From: Sesamum alatum
Lineage: Eukaryota > Streptophyta > Magnoliopsida > Lamiales > Pedaliaceae
Direction of reading: 5' to 3'
DNA: 64,000 nt
Assembly (NCBI GenBank): GCA_034509735.1
Contig: JACGWO010000011.1
Span: 16,963,573-17,027,572 of the forward strand
Part shown: positions 12,311-26,500 of the stretch, piece by piece
Position numbering within the stretch: the stretch's first letter is position 1
How the letters are laid out: the number at the start of each line of letters is the position of its first letter
Notes under the pieces: model-generated
Database searches by the model: none
Seen by the model: the letters and a program-made list of their open reading frames with translations, nothing else
What the model was told of the DNA's origin: nothing
Position numbers and translations under genes: made by a program

Positions 12311-14071
12311 GATAAATTTGGGATTTGAATAAAGCATGAAACATGCACAGAAAGAGAATAAGTGAAGCAAGACGAGAGTGGAGAATACTAAGAGAACATA
12401 CCAAAGTCATTGTCTTGTTGACAACAAAGTAAAGTTCAAGGAGCAAGGATATATATTACATCAAAACGACCCTATTACTTGTAGTATTGTAAGATGAAAA
12501 CAAGACATACCATGAAGCCTTTGAATCATTAAAGAACCTCCATGCAGAAGATTTTCCTATTGGACAAAACTTACCTCATAAACCTCACATTCTTCTTGTT
12601 CCTTAGAAATGTTCTCAATGTAGATAATAGATTGCAAAATAAATTAACATATAGGGTTAAACAGAACCAGGGAGATAGATGATCATCGAAACAAAAGCTG
12701 ACTGTAGGAAAAATAAAACAGCCGAACTACTCTCTTGTCATATAAATGTAATGTTTATTGACCTCAGAAGCAATACAACAAACAATCAATGTGGGAGATA
12801 AAAGCATCTAAATAATAAAACCGGTCAAAATAACATTTAGCAGGTAAAAAACATGTCACCCATAATAACAATTCATCTTAAACAGAGGATGAAATAATTG
12901 ATCGAAACTAATAAGATAATTTTGATTACCAACGTATCCGAGCCTTGATAGGTATAAGAGTAGAGAAAGAGCATTTACGAAAGTGTCACCTTTCAAGCAT
13001 GAGGAGGCATTGAAAGACCTTCATACAAATTGTAAAATAATAGCCAATAAATTACAAGAAAAGGAATGCCTGAAAAATAATAAATTTTTAAGACACCATT
13101 CGTTGAGTGACAAGAGATTCACATATAAGAAGAAAATAAACCTAGAACATAATTGAAGCATTAGACCATATAAACAAAATAAGCACTTTATTTTTCACAT
13201 ATTGATATTAAATAAATTCTCCAAATAGATCAACGTAAATATTGATAGAATTTCCGCCATTACAAGTGCTTTACCATGAATAAACCCTGAGTGATAAGAA
13301 ATTATGTAAATCACATCTAAATCTGAACGCAAACCTGTGACTTGTGTTGTTTTATTCTCCAGCTTGGATTTGGCTCAAGATTCCTGCTCAACTTTGGACT
13401 ACATATCAGGAACATTAAAATTATGTAATTTATAATGAGCTAAAAAGTTAGTTTATAAAATGCTAATTCTTCATTCCCTCTTTATTAGTAGAGAACTTGA
13501 AGAAAGAATCTCTCTTCTTTCTCTTAACAACTCAACCCTCTCTATTCCCTCCTTATTTTTATCCTAAACCAATCAAACCGACGTACATTACTTGCAAAGG
13601 TCATAACCACTAAAATCAAAGACAACAGAATATCACCTTCGGCTACTAACCATGACCACGTCTATTATATGTATGGAAAATATTGATAATGAGTTTTATT
13701 TAAAATACTTTCATCAACATTCTGGAGGCAATGTGAAATATTTGTTACGCATATGACGAGTATTCGAGAGTATCACATCGTATCCAAATATCCAACAGGG
13801 GTACAACTCTTTTACACTTACATGTACACATACATGTTTATTTTATGCATATGCAAAACATTATTGTAGAAAAGTGCACCTTCTTATCATAATGTTCCAA
13901 ACAACCTCATTATCTCAAAAACCCTGATGAGAACAAAGATGAAAGATTGCAGGTATAAAATGAAAAGGAGAGGTGTTATTAACAAAGATGAATGGCATCA
14001 AAATGGGAAGAAAAAAAAAAAAAAAGCATGCATATAAGACAATATAGTGAGAGTTAAAACAAGGTGAATAC
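12311..14071. other. Non-coding stretch with no recognised gene
   Basis: AT-rich, intron-like sequence. The only recognised content is a diverged single copy of part of the downstream 1.09-kb tandem unit (13050-13300). I looked on the minus strand for the C-terminal exons expected after the ANKRD13-like fragment at 14072 and did not find them. Confidence 0.5.
13050..13300. repeat. Diverged partial copy of the 1.09-kb tandem unit
   Basis: About 250 bp that align by eye with the middle of each unit in the 17600-29150 array. Shared landmarks in the same order are aagaaaaggaatgcc, cctagaacataa, tcacatattgatattaaata, and tttaccatgaat followed by accc and gagtgataag. It is more diverged than any array copy and stands alone, so it is a candidate for the ancestral, unamplified locus. 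Confidence 0.7.
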
Positions 14072-15311
14072 CTTGACAGGAAAGGGGCCTTCGGTAGCTT
14101 GGTGGTGAGTAACTCTCTCAATCGCATGATAGCGTTTACTTACTTTGCTAGAATTCAAGCAATGGCAGAAGTTCTTCTGTTTGTAAGGGAAAATCTGGAG
14201 AAAGACAAAGAGTAGGCCTCGAACCTTTCGTATACTCATTCTACCGACTTCCATCCTTGCGGCGGCATTTGCTGAAGAAGCTTTGCGTCTCTTCCTCCTT
14301 TATGCTCATCCCGCTTTACATCAAGCTGCGTAGAGTGCCTACCAAGTCTATTTTTACTTCTCGAAGGAGACTCCTCCAAAAGATTGCAAGATTTCTCCTC
14401 TACACAGAGAACTTTTTGGTGGAGCATTCTTTTTCTCACCTTGTTTATTTTCCGCTCTCCTCCAGCCACCAAACCATCCTTTATTTTCCACCTTACTTTT
14501 CTGTTCCTACAACTTTTTGCATCCCCAACAGGAATATCCCTAAGCTCACAACAATTGTGACGGTGAGTGATAATGCCATCACTGTTTTCGTTTTCTGAGT
14601 CCATCTTAAGTGCAATCTCAAGCTGCTTTCTCTCTTCCTCTGTCAAAATATCATCAAGCTCACTCTTTGTCTCATTGCCATTGCAGGAATTAAAGAATTC
14701 ATCATTTGTCATGGCCCCTGGGACCCTCCTTGATTTAATCCTTACAACCGCATTATGCATACTTTTGCTTTCCAGGAACCCACCATTTCTATTTTGTCAT
14801 GTCTCCTCCACGCCGTTGGAGGCAAAAGAACTACTCGAGTCACATCAATGCCGGGCCTGAATATATTGGTCTGGGATATTGCAATCACTTCTTGCTGCAC
14901 TTCAGCCTCAGTTGGTGGAGTACCACCACCATCCATAGCACTCATATATCTCTGTGTGAAACCATGCAAAGTGATCCCAGAGGAACTTTTCCATCTTCTC
15001 AGCCATCCCCAAGGAACAAAAAACTTTGGTCAGAACGCTGGATTCTGAAACCATCAAACCAGCCAAGGTCATATCTGCCCTCAAATTTGCATCTCTCTTC
15101 CAAATTTTGTTAAGTATCAGAAGGGGAAACTCTTGAAATGAAAGGGATGACAAAAACTTCCAAAATGAAATGTGATCTCCATGTAAGAATCTCTCATCCG
15201 TCTCATTGTTCCAATCAACCGAGGCAACCTTCTGCACCATTTCACCCAAGCAAGTGGCTGGTAATGCCTAACTACAATCTTTACGCCTTCTTCCCTATTA
15301 CATATTGCTTC
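14072..15311 (-). pseudogene. ANKRD13-like (GPCR-chaperone domain) pseudogene fragment
   Basis: Minus-strand remains of the C-terminal part of a plant ankyrin-repeat domain 13-like protein. After an acceptor-like TTTTTACAG at 15312-15320, the sequence reads EAICNREE and RHYQPLAWVKWCRRLPRL, then METFHF-type residues. The frame then breaks repeatedly. Other frames continue the same protein: KIWKRDANLRADMTLAG (about 15085), TPPTEAEVQQEV and RPGIDVTRVVLL (14742-14969), SRRVPGAMTNDEFF and DDILTEEERKQLEIAL (14236-14760), and LRELLTTKLPK (about 14100). It stops at a GT donor-like site at 14071. The N-terminal ankyrin repeats and the last exons were not found. Family knowledge: these proteins are cytoplasmic and are thought to act as chaperone or trafficking factors for membrane receptors. 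With this many frame breaks it is a dead fragment. The motif match is from memory, not a search. Confidence 0.72.
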
Positions 15312-17599
15312 CTGTAAAAATTTTGTTTACAGGGTGTACTTCAAGTTGTAAATATCAAAAGTTATTGAAAATGTTCCAGCAACACTATAGAGAACTTATA
15401 ACACTAAGGAAACATGCAGAGAATTCTTGAAGAGGTTTTGGTTATGATATTCAAGCATGCCCATCATATCATTAAATTCTCTTCAACCAACTATAATCAA
15501 TTTACATGTTAGTTTTCTTATAACAATCCCAGGTAAAATATGCAAGAGAAGTTATTAATTGCAACACTCCTATAGTTTTAAGGAAGTAAATTAAGCATAT
15601 AGGAATAGTTACTTCAAGTGATATATAGTGCAACTAGATTTATTATAGCAATTGACATTATCAAATGAGATATTTATAATAGTCCCACCAGTGCTCACAA
15701 TGCTGCTAGTATCCATACAAATTCTACAAAGTACAGATTTCCTTAGTAACATTCATTTCAATTTTTCACATTTATAGAAACTAAGTTGACTAATAGAACC
15801 ATGGGCATCAAAGTACTGGGACCTAAGAAACTATAATCATATAACAGAACTACAACATCGAACAATCAAGATATCATGAATGTGCGAAGAAGTTAAAATT
15901 ATCCCCCACAAACGCTCCAGTATCAAAATATTGAATGCATAACAGAACACTAATCATGAATCTATTAGCAATAGCTTTCAAAAGTTGCTGATGAGAAACT
16001 ACAATTATGTTTCTGAGAGAAATTTATTAACAGATGAAACATTCAACTATATCTTACTCTATAAAGTGGATAACATAACCATACACTAGTAAGAGAAAAG
16101 GGAAAGGGGAACAAATGTATACTTCCAACTCGACCAACAACAGTTTTTTGGTAAAAGCCGTAAGACATAAAGATCAGTTTAAAATAGAGAATAAGCCATA
16201 GAAAACTTTCCTAATTCTTATGATCTACAGTACCACAACTGCAACTAAGATATACATTCAGTAATATAACTCATTCTTGTTGGTTTGCCAGCATAAAGAC
16301 AAACCAAAAATATTGCCTGTAGTAACTCAACTTTAAGAGCATGACAACGCAAAGAAGGTTCATTTTAATGAGAAACAAATTGATATCAACCATTAGATGA
16401 AACTTAAACCAGATAAAAACACAAACCAATCCTATATGGTCTAATCCCACACCGTAAAGTGTTTACTGTAGAGATGATTTTGAACAGCTTGAGACCAAAA
16501 TTCTAACATCGGGGGCAGAAAACTTCACTAAAAGTAGCTGAAAGGCGAGACAGTGATTGCAGCAAAAGATCTTCTGAAATGAAAGCAGGGGCATCATAAG
16601 TAGACACCCATGGAAGTAGAAACCAATTAACTTTTCATGTTGGGTTCCATGCAAATCAATCTAAGTCAGTTGCAATGAATCATCAAACTGAAAGAAGGTG
16701 CTAGATGTTTCTTAAAACAAGTTAAAGTAGCATCAACAATAATAATTAAAACACAGATTGCATACAGAAATGAGATGACTTCCACTAAAAAGCACACCTA
16801 CAAGAGATCAGTCAAAAGTATGAAAGAAAGATAAGCAAGAATACAACTAGATTATCTCCTCTTCAATTTTCATAAAGATAACTTACTGCAAAATGGCTTA
16901 CTCTAACAAAAATATCTCATCCTAGTACAAAGAAAGGGGAAAAGAAGAGAAAAATTGGGGTCAAATAGTTTAGCAGAAGCATGTGCTGGTGTACCTCGTG
17001 GAGAGATCTATGAGGTTAAACAAAGTATTCTTGGAATTGAAAAGACAAACAAACAATAGAACCACTCGTACAAAATGCAGGTGAAGTTGTAGTTTTCCAT
17101 GAGTAACGCTAAGACACATTAGCTTTATTCACATCTGATGCCAGAAGTGAATATACTCCACAAGGCACTGTAACTGCCAGTACAAGTAATTTACTTTAGT
17201 TATAACAGAGAGATGATAAGTAGGAACATGAAATTTTAAACCAGATTTTCAGAGTGAAAAGTAAGACTCACGACACTGTCATACACCTAGTACTTCTGTG
17301 TTCAACTTCTGAAATTCAACATAAAGGTCACTGAAAGCAGTGATATATGCAACAGAAATGATGGAACAGTTTTGTAAATAAGATTCCAAGCAACAACTAG
17401 TTAACTGTGATCACAAGATCCAGTTTCAGACTCACCAGTGGGACAAACAAGGGTGAAGCGCATTGGGGAGAAAAAGGGAATAACATATTTCTTTCCTATA
17501 TACTCTGAGAGTAGAACCTTCAGAAAAGGTAACTCTAATCAGTTAAACAACCTAACTTTGGAATCATTTCGAATCTTTCCTCAAGGTAAAATCCATTTA
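15312..17599. other. Non-coding stretch, one exon-like remnant
   Basis: AT-rich sequence without a recognisable gene. At 16573-16510 on the minus strand, a TTTCAG acceptor is followed by an open stretch reading EDLLLQSLSRLSATFSEVF. It looks coding but I cannot assign it. It may be an exon remnant of the same dead locus as the mini-exon repeated in the array to the right. No ankyrin repeats of the ANKRD13-like gene were found here. Confidence 0.35.
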
Positions 17600-20500
17600 A
17601 GAAAAGCATCGATTTAAGAGACTGAGTTACCATGCAGTCAAATATTAAAAAAACGAAGTTGCTAAAGGAAACAGAAGTCTAATCAATATAAAAATGATAC
17701 GATACCTTTCTCAAGAATTTGGAGAATGTAGTTAATCAGCGTCATAACCTGAAAAGTAATTTTTAAAATTTTTTTGCTCATTCACCTTTTTTTTCCCTAT
17801 CAAATAGTTCTTAATATTTTTTGCTCCTTCTCCCGTCTTTCTGTTTTTTGCTTTTCAATATTTTTTTTTCCTTCGCATTTCTTCTATCTTTTAGCACAGA
17901 ACTCCGAGGTTCCATAGCAATGCCCTTCCCAACTCTGCATATAAATATACACAAAATGATGAACGAACCCAATTCACATATAATAAAAATAATGCGTAAC
18001 TTTATGCGGATATGTAATAGTATGCATGTATGGCATACTTAATAATTGGCATGCCATGGAGGATGACGTGAATCGCTGATAATAAAACCTACCATAAAAG
18101 GGGTTCCAGTGTATCACGGTTTCTTCAATTCCAACAAAATTATATTCGTGAAAAGACTAGCATATTATCACTGACAATAAAACCTAGCAAATTGTAGAAC
18201 AGGGTTCAAGTTAATACCATGGCTTCTTCAATTTAAACCAAAGTCATTAGTCAATAGACTGGACATGTATTTATGTTTATAACTAGAAGAGTAGCTAATG
18301 CTCGTTACATGAGATAAATCTGATTCCTACACATTATTGATGCAGGATTACTCCATTCGCCCAAGCAAAAATTCACTGAAATATGAAATAAGTTACAAGA
18401 AAAGGAATGCCAGTAAAATAATAAATTTTCAAGAGACCATTGTTTGAATGACAAGAATAGACTCGCATATAAGAATTTTAGAAAACAAACCTAGAACATA
18501 ACGAAAGCGTTGGACAATATAAAGCAAATAAGCACCTTATTTGTCACATATTGATATTAAATAAGTTCTGCAGATAGATAAACATAAGTATTGAAAGGAA
18601 TCAACCATTGACAAGTTCTTTACCATGAATGAACCCCGAGTGATAAGCTATTGGGAAAGTGAATATAATTCTCAACCATTGCGCGCCAACCTAAATGAAG
18701 AAAAGCATCGATTTAAGAGACTGAATTACCATGCAGTCAAATATTAAAATATCGAAGTTGCTAAAGGAAACAAAAGTCTAATCAATATAAAAATGATACG
18801 ATACCTTTCTCAAGAATTTGAAGAATGTCATTAATTTGCATCATGTCCTAAAAAGTAGTTTTTAAAAATTTTTTGGTCATTCGCCTTTTTTTTCCCTATC
18901 AAATAGTTCTTAATATTTTTTGCTCCTTCACCCTTCTTTTTGTTTTTTGCTTTTCAATATTTTATTCTGCATCGCATTTCTTCTATCTTATAGAAGAGAA
19001 CTCCGGGGTTCCATAGCAATGCCCTTCGCAACTCTGCATATAAATATACACAAAATGATGAACGAACCCAATTCACGTATCATAAAATAAAGTGTAACTT
19101 TCTGCGTATATGTAATAGTATGCATCTATGGCATACATAATAAATGGTATGCCATGGAGGATGATGTGAATCGCTGATAATAAAACCTACCATATTATAC
19201 AAAGGGGTTCGAGTGTATCACGGTTTCTTCAATTCCAACAAAATTATATTCGTGAAAAGACTAGCATATTATCACTGATAATAAAACCTAAATAATTATA
19301 GAACGGGGTTCAAGTTAAGACCATGGCTTCTTCAATTTAAACCAAAGTCATTGGTGAAAAGACTGGACATGTATTTATGTTTATAACTAGAACAGTAGCT
19401 AATGCTCGTTACATGAGATAAATGTGATTCCTACACATTATTGATTCAGGGTTACTGCATTCGCCCAAACAAAGTTTCAGTGAAATATGAAATAAGTTAC
19501 AAGAAAAGGAATGCCAGTAAAATAATAAATTCTCAAGACACCATTGTTTGAATGACAAGAATAGACTCACATATAAGAAGAAAACAAACTTAGAACATAA
19601 CGAAAGCGTTGGACAATATACAGTAAATAAGCACCTTATTTGTCACATATTGATATTAAATAAGTTCTGCAAATAGATAAACATAAATATTGACAGGAAT
19701 CAACCATTTACAAGTTCTTTACCATGAATGAACCCCGAGTGATAAGCTCTTGGGAAAGTGAATATAAATCTCAACCATTGCCTGCCAGCCTAAACGAAGA
19801 AAAGCATCGATTTAAGAGACTGAGATACGATGCAGTCAAATATAAAAAAACCGAAGTTGCTAAAGGAAACAGAAATCTAATCAATATAAAAATGATAAGA
19901 TACCTTTCCCAAGAATTTGAAGAATGTCATTAATCTGCGTCATGTCCTGAAAAGTAGTTTTTAAAAAAATTTTGCTCATTCGCCTCTTTTTTCCCCATCA
20001 AATAGTTCTTAATATTTTTTGCTCCTTCTCCCTTCTTTTTGTTTTTTGCTTTTCAATATTTTTTTCTGCATCGCATTTCTTCTATCTTTTAGCAGAGAAC
20101 TCCGGGGTTCCATAGCAATGCCCTTCGCAACTCTGCATATATATACACAAAATGATGAACGAACCCAATTCACGTATCATAAAATAAAGCGTAACTTTCT
20201 GCGTATATGTAATAGTATGCATCTATGGCATACTTAATAATTGGGATGCCATGGAGGATGATGTGAATCGCTGATAATAAAACCTACCATATTATACAAA
20301 GGGGTTCGAGTGTATCACGGTTTCTTCAATACCAACAAAATTATATTCCTGAAAAGACTAGCATATTATCACTGACAATAAAACCTAAATCATTGTACAA
20401 TGGGGTTCAAGTTAATACCATGGCTTCTTCAATTTAAACCGTGCATTGGTGAAAAGACTAGACATGTATTTATGTTTATAACTAGAAGAGTAGCTAATGC

Positions 20501-23500
20501 TTGTTATATGTGATAAATCTGATTCCTAGACTATAGTGATTCACGATTACTACATTTACCATGCAAAATTTCAGTGAAATATGAATAAGTCACAAGAAAA
20601 ACAATGCCAGTAAAATGATAAATTTTCATTCTTTGATGGAAGAAGAGACTTACATATAAGAAGAAAAAAAACCTAGAACATAATGAAAGAATTGGACCAT
20701 CTAAACAAAATAAGCACCTTACTTGTCACATATTGATACTAAACAACTACTCCAGATAGAGCAACATAAATATTGACAGCTATTAAGCAATTACAAGTGC
20801 TTTACCATGAACGAACCCCGAGTCATAAGCTCTTGGGGAAGTTTGACTATAAATTCTCAACCTTGCGCGTCAGCCTAAATCAAGAAAAGCATCGATTTAA
20901 GAGACTGAGTTACCATGCAATAAAATATTAAAAAATCCAAGATGCTAAATACAACAGAAGTCTAATGAATATAAAAATGACATGATACCTTTTCCGAGAA
21001 TTTGAAACATGTCATTAATCTGCCTCATGTCCTGAAAAGATAGTGTTTTAATCACTTTTCTCTTTCGCCTTTTTTTTTTCTATTTTAGTTTCTTAATATT
21101 TTTTCTCCTTCTTTCTTTCTATTTTTGCTTTTTAATAATTTTTTTCTCCTTCGCCTTTCATCTTTCTTTAAGCAGAGAACTCCGGGGTTCCATAGCAATG
21201 CTCTTCGCAACTCTGCATATAGATATACACAAAATGAAGTACGAACCCAATTCACTTATCATACTAATAATGCAGAACTTCATGCGTATATGTAATGTTA
21301 TCCATATATGGCATACTCAATAACTAGGATCCCATGGAGGATGTCAATCACTGACAATAAAACCTACCATATTATACAAAGGGGTTCTTCAGTTCCAACA
21401 AAATTATATTCGTTAAAACACTAGCATATTATCATTGACAATAAAACCTAGCAAATTGTAGAACGGGGTTCATATGTATCATGGCCTCTTTAATTTAAAC
21501 TAAAGTACATTGGTGAAAAGACTGGACATGTATTTATGTTTATAACTAGAAGAGTAGCTAATGCTCGTTACATGAGATAAATCTGATTCCTACACATTAT
21601 TGATCAGGGTTACTGCATTCGCCCAAACAAAGTTTCACTGAAATATGAAATAAGTTACAAGAAAAGGAATGCAGGTAAAATAATAAATTTTCAAGAGACC
21701 ATTGTTTGAATGACAATAATAGACTCACATATAAGAAGAAAACAAACCTAGAACATCACGAAAGCGTTGGACAATATAAACACGATAAGCACCTTATTTG
21801 TCACATATTGATACTACATAACTTCTGTAATAAAAGTAAAAATTGAAAGGAATCAACCATTTACAAGTTCTTTACCATGAACGAACCCCGAGTGATAAGC
21901 TCTTGGGAAAGTGACAATAATTCTCAACTATTCGCGCCAGCCTAAATCAAGAAAAGCATCGATTTAAGAGACTGAGTTACCATGCAGTCAAATATTAAAA
22001 AACCGAAGTTGCTAAAGGAAACAAAAGTCTAATCAGTATTAAAATGATACGATACCTTTCCCAAGAATTTGAGGAATGTAGTTAATCTGCGTCATATCCT
22101 GAAAAGTAGTTTTTAAAATTTTTTTGCTCATTTGCCTTTTTTTTCCCTATCAAATAGTTCTTAATATTTTTTGCTCCTTCTCCCTTCTTTCTTTTTTTTG
22201 CTTTTCAATATTTTTTTTCCTTCGCATTTCTTCTATCTTTTAGCCTCCGGGGTTCCATAGCAATGCCCTTCCCAACTCTGCATATAAATATACACAAAAT
22301 GATAAACGAACCCAATTCACGTATCATAAAAATAATGTGTAACTTTACGCGTATATGTAATAATATGCATGTATGGCATACTTAATAATTGGGATGCCAT
22401 GGAGGATGATGTGAATCGCTGATAATAAAACCTACCATAAAAGGGGTTCAAGTGTATCACGGTTTCTTCAATTCCAACAAATTATATTCGTGAAAAGACT
22501 AGACTATTATCACTGACAATAAAACCTAAATAATTGTAGAACGGGGTTCACGTTAATACCATGGCTTCTTCAAATAAACCAAAGTCATTGGTGAAAATAC
22601 TGGACATGTTTATAACTAGAAGAGTAGCTAAGGCTCGTTACATGAGATAAATCTGATTCCTACACATTATTGATTCAGGATTACTGCATTTACCTAAGCA
22701 AAGTTTCACTGAAATATGAAATAAGTTACAAGAAAAGGAATGCCAGTAAAATAATAAATTTTCAAGAGACCATTGTTTGAATGACAAGAATAGACTCACA
22801 TATAAGAATTTTAGAAAACAAACCTAAACATAACGAAAGCATTGGACAATATAAAGCAAATAAGCACCTTATTTGTCACATATTGATATTCAATAAGTTC
22901 TGCAGATAGATAAACATAAATATTGACAGGAATCAACCATTTACAAATTCTTTACCATGAATGAACCCCGAGTGATAAGCTCTTGGGAAAGTGAATATAA
23001 TTCTCAACCATTGCGCGCCAACCTAAATGAAGAAAAGCATCAATTTAAGAGACTGAGTTACTATGCAGTCAAATATTAAAAAACCGAAGTTGCTTAAGGA
23101 AACAAAAGTCTAATCAATATTAAAATGATACGATACCTTTCCCAAGAATTTGAGGAATGTAGTTAATCTGCGTCATATCCTGAAAAGTAGTTTTTAAAAT
23201 TTTTTTGCTCATTCGCCTTTTTTTTCCCTATCAAATAGTTCTTAATATTTTTTGCTCCTTCTCCCTTCTTTCTTTTTTTTTGCTTTTCAATATTTTTTTT
23301 TCCTTCGCATTTCTTCTATCTTTTAGCCTCCGGGGTTCCATAGCAATGCCCTTCCCAACTCTGCATATAAATATACACAAAATGATGAACGAACCCAATT
23401 CACGTATCATAAAAATAATGCGTAACTTTATGTGTATATGTAATAGTATGCATGTATGGCATACTTAATAATTGGGATGCCATGGAGGATGATTTGAATC

Positions 23501-26500
23501 GCTGATAATAAAACCTACCATAAAAGGGGTTCAAGTGTATCACGGTTTCTTCAATTCCAACAAAATTTTATTCGTGAAAAGACTAGCATATTATCACTAA
23601 CAATCAAACCTAAATAATTGTAGAACGGGGTTCAAGTTAATACCATGGCTTCTTCAATTTAAACCAAAGTCATTGGTGAAAAGACTGGACATGTATTTAT
23701 GTTTATAACTAGAAGGGTAGTTAATGCTCGTTACATGAGATAAATCTGATTTCCAAACATTATTGGTTCAGGATTACTGCATTCGCCCAAGCAAAGTTTC
23801 ACTGAAATATGAAATAAGTTACAAGAAAAGGAATGCCAGTAAAATAATAAATTTTCAAGAGACCATTGTTTGAATGACAAGAATACACTCACATATAAGA
23901 ATTTTAGAAAACAAACCTAGAATATAACGAAAGCGTTGGACAATATAAAGCAAATAAGCACCTTATTTGTCACATATTGATATTAAATAAGTTCTGCAGA
24001 TAGATAAACATAAATATTAACAGGAATCAACCATTTACAAATTCTTTACCATGAATGAACCCCGAGTGATAAGCTCTTGGGAAAGTGAATATAATTCTCA
24101 ACCATTGCGCGCCAACCTAAATGAAGAAAAGCATCAATTTAAGAGACTGAGTTACTATGCAGTCAAATATTAAAAAACCGAAGTTGCTAAAGGAAACAAA
24201 AGTCTAATCAATATTAAAATGATACGATACCTTTCCCAAGAATTTGAGGAATGTAGTTAATCTGCGTCATATCCTGAAAAGTAGTTTTTAAAATTTTTTT
24301 GCTCATTCGCCTTTTTTTTCCCTATCAAATAGTTCTTAATATTTTTTGCTCCTTCTCCCTTCTTTCTTTTTTTTGCTTTTCAATATTTTTTTTTCCTTCG
24401 CATTTCTTCTATCTTTTAGCCTCCGGGGTTCCATAGCAATGCCCTTCCCAACTCTGCATATAAATATACACAAAATGATGAACGAACCCAATTCACGTAT
24501 CATAAAAATAATGCGTAACTTTATGCGTATATGTAATAGTATGAATGTATGGCATACTTAATAATTGGGATGCCATGGAGGATGATTTGAATCGCTGATA
24601 ATAAAACCTACCATAAAAGGGGTTCAAGTGTATCACGGTTTCTTCAATTCCAACAAAATTTTATTCGTGAAAAGACTAGCATATTATCACTGACAATAAA
24701 ACCTAAATAATTGTAGAACGGGGTTCAAGTTAATACCATGGCTTCTTCAATTTAAACCAAAGTCATTGGTGAAAAGACTGGACATGTATTTATGTTTTTA
24801 ACTAGAAGGGTAGTTAATGCTCGTTACATGAGATAAATCTGATTCCTAAACATTATTGGTTCAGGATTACTGCATTCGCCCAAGCAAAGTTTCACTGAAA
24901 TATGAAATAAGTTACAAGAAAAGGAATGCCAGTAAAATAATAAATTTTTCAAGAGACCATTGTTTGAATGACAAGAATACACTCACACATAAGAATTTTA
25001 GAAAACAAACCTAGAACATAACGAAAGCGTTGGACAATATAAAGCAAATAAGCACCTTATTTGTCACATATTGATATTAAATAAGTTCTGCAGATAGATA
25101 AACATAAATATTAACAGGAATCAACCATTTACAAATTCTTTACCATGAATGAACCCCGATGCATAAGCTATTGCGAAAGTGAATATAATTCTCAACCATT
25201 GCGCGCCAACCTAAATGAAGAAAAGCATCAATTTAAAAGACTGAGTTACGATGCAGTCAAATATTAAAAAACCGAAGTTGCTAAAGGAAACAAAAGTCTA
25301 ATCAATATTAAAATGATACGATACCTTTCCCAAGAATTTGAGGAATGTAGTTAATCTGCGTCATATCCTGAAAAGTAGTTTTTAAAATTTTTTTGCTCAT
25401 TCGCCTTTTTTTTCCCTATCAAATAGTTCTTAATATTTTTTGCTCCTTCTCCCTTCTTTCTTTTTTTTGCTTTTCAATATTTTTTTTTCCTTCGCATTTC
25501 TTCTATCTTTTAGCCTCCGGGGTTCCATAGCAATGCCCTTCCCAACTCTGCATATAAATATACACAAAATGATGAACGAACCCAATTCACGTATCATAAA
25601 AATAATGCGTAACTTTATGCGTATATGTAATAGTATGAATGTATGGCATACTTAATAATTGGGATGCCATGGAGGATGATTTGAATCGCTGATAATAAAA
25701 CCTACCATAAAAGGGGTTCAAGTGTATCACGGTTTCTTCAATTCCAACAAAATTTTATTCGTGAAAAGACTAGCATATTATCACTGACAATAAAACCTAA
25801 ATAATTGTAGAACGGGGTTCAAGTTAATACCATGGCTTCTTCAATTTAAACCAAAGTCATTGGTGAAAAGACTGGACATGTATTTATGTTTTTTAACTAG
25901 AAGGGTAGTTAATGCTCGTTACATGAGATAAATCTGATTCCTAAACATTATTGGTTCAGGATTACTGCATTCGCCCAAGCAAAGTTTCACTGAAATATGA
26001 AATAAGTTACAAGAAAAGGAATGCCAGTAAAATAATAAATTTTCAAGAGACCATTGTTTGAATGACAAGAATACACTCACACATAAGAATTTTAGAAAAC
26101 AAACCTAGAACATAACGAAAGCGTTGGACAATATAAAGCAAATAAGCACCTTATTTGTCACATATTGATATTAAATAAGTTCTGCAGATAGATAAACATA
26201 AATATTAACAGGAATCAACCATTTACAAATTCTTTACCATGAATGAACCCCGATGGATAAGCTATTGCGAAAGTGAATATAATTCTCAACCATTGCGCGC
26301 CAACCTAAATGAAGAAAAGCATCAATTTAAAAGACTGAGTTACGATGCAGTCAAATATTAAAAAACCGAAGTTGCTAAAGGAAACAAAAGTCTAATCAAT
26401 ATTAAAATGATACGATACCTTTCCCAAGAATTTGAGGAATGTAGTTAATCTGCGTCATATCCTGAAAAGTAGTTTTTAAAATTTTTTTGCTCATTCGCCT

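Noticed and set aside
14257..15113. Several 97-113-codon plus-strand ORFs
   Set aside because: They are the complementary reading of the ANKRD13-like pseudogene, which gives recognisable protein on the minus strand.
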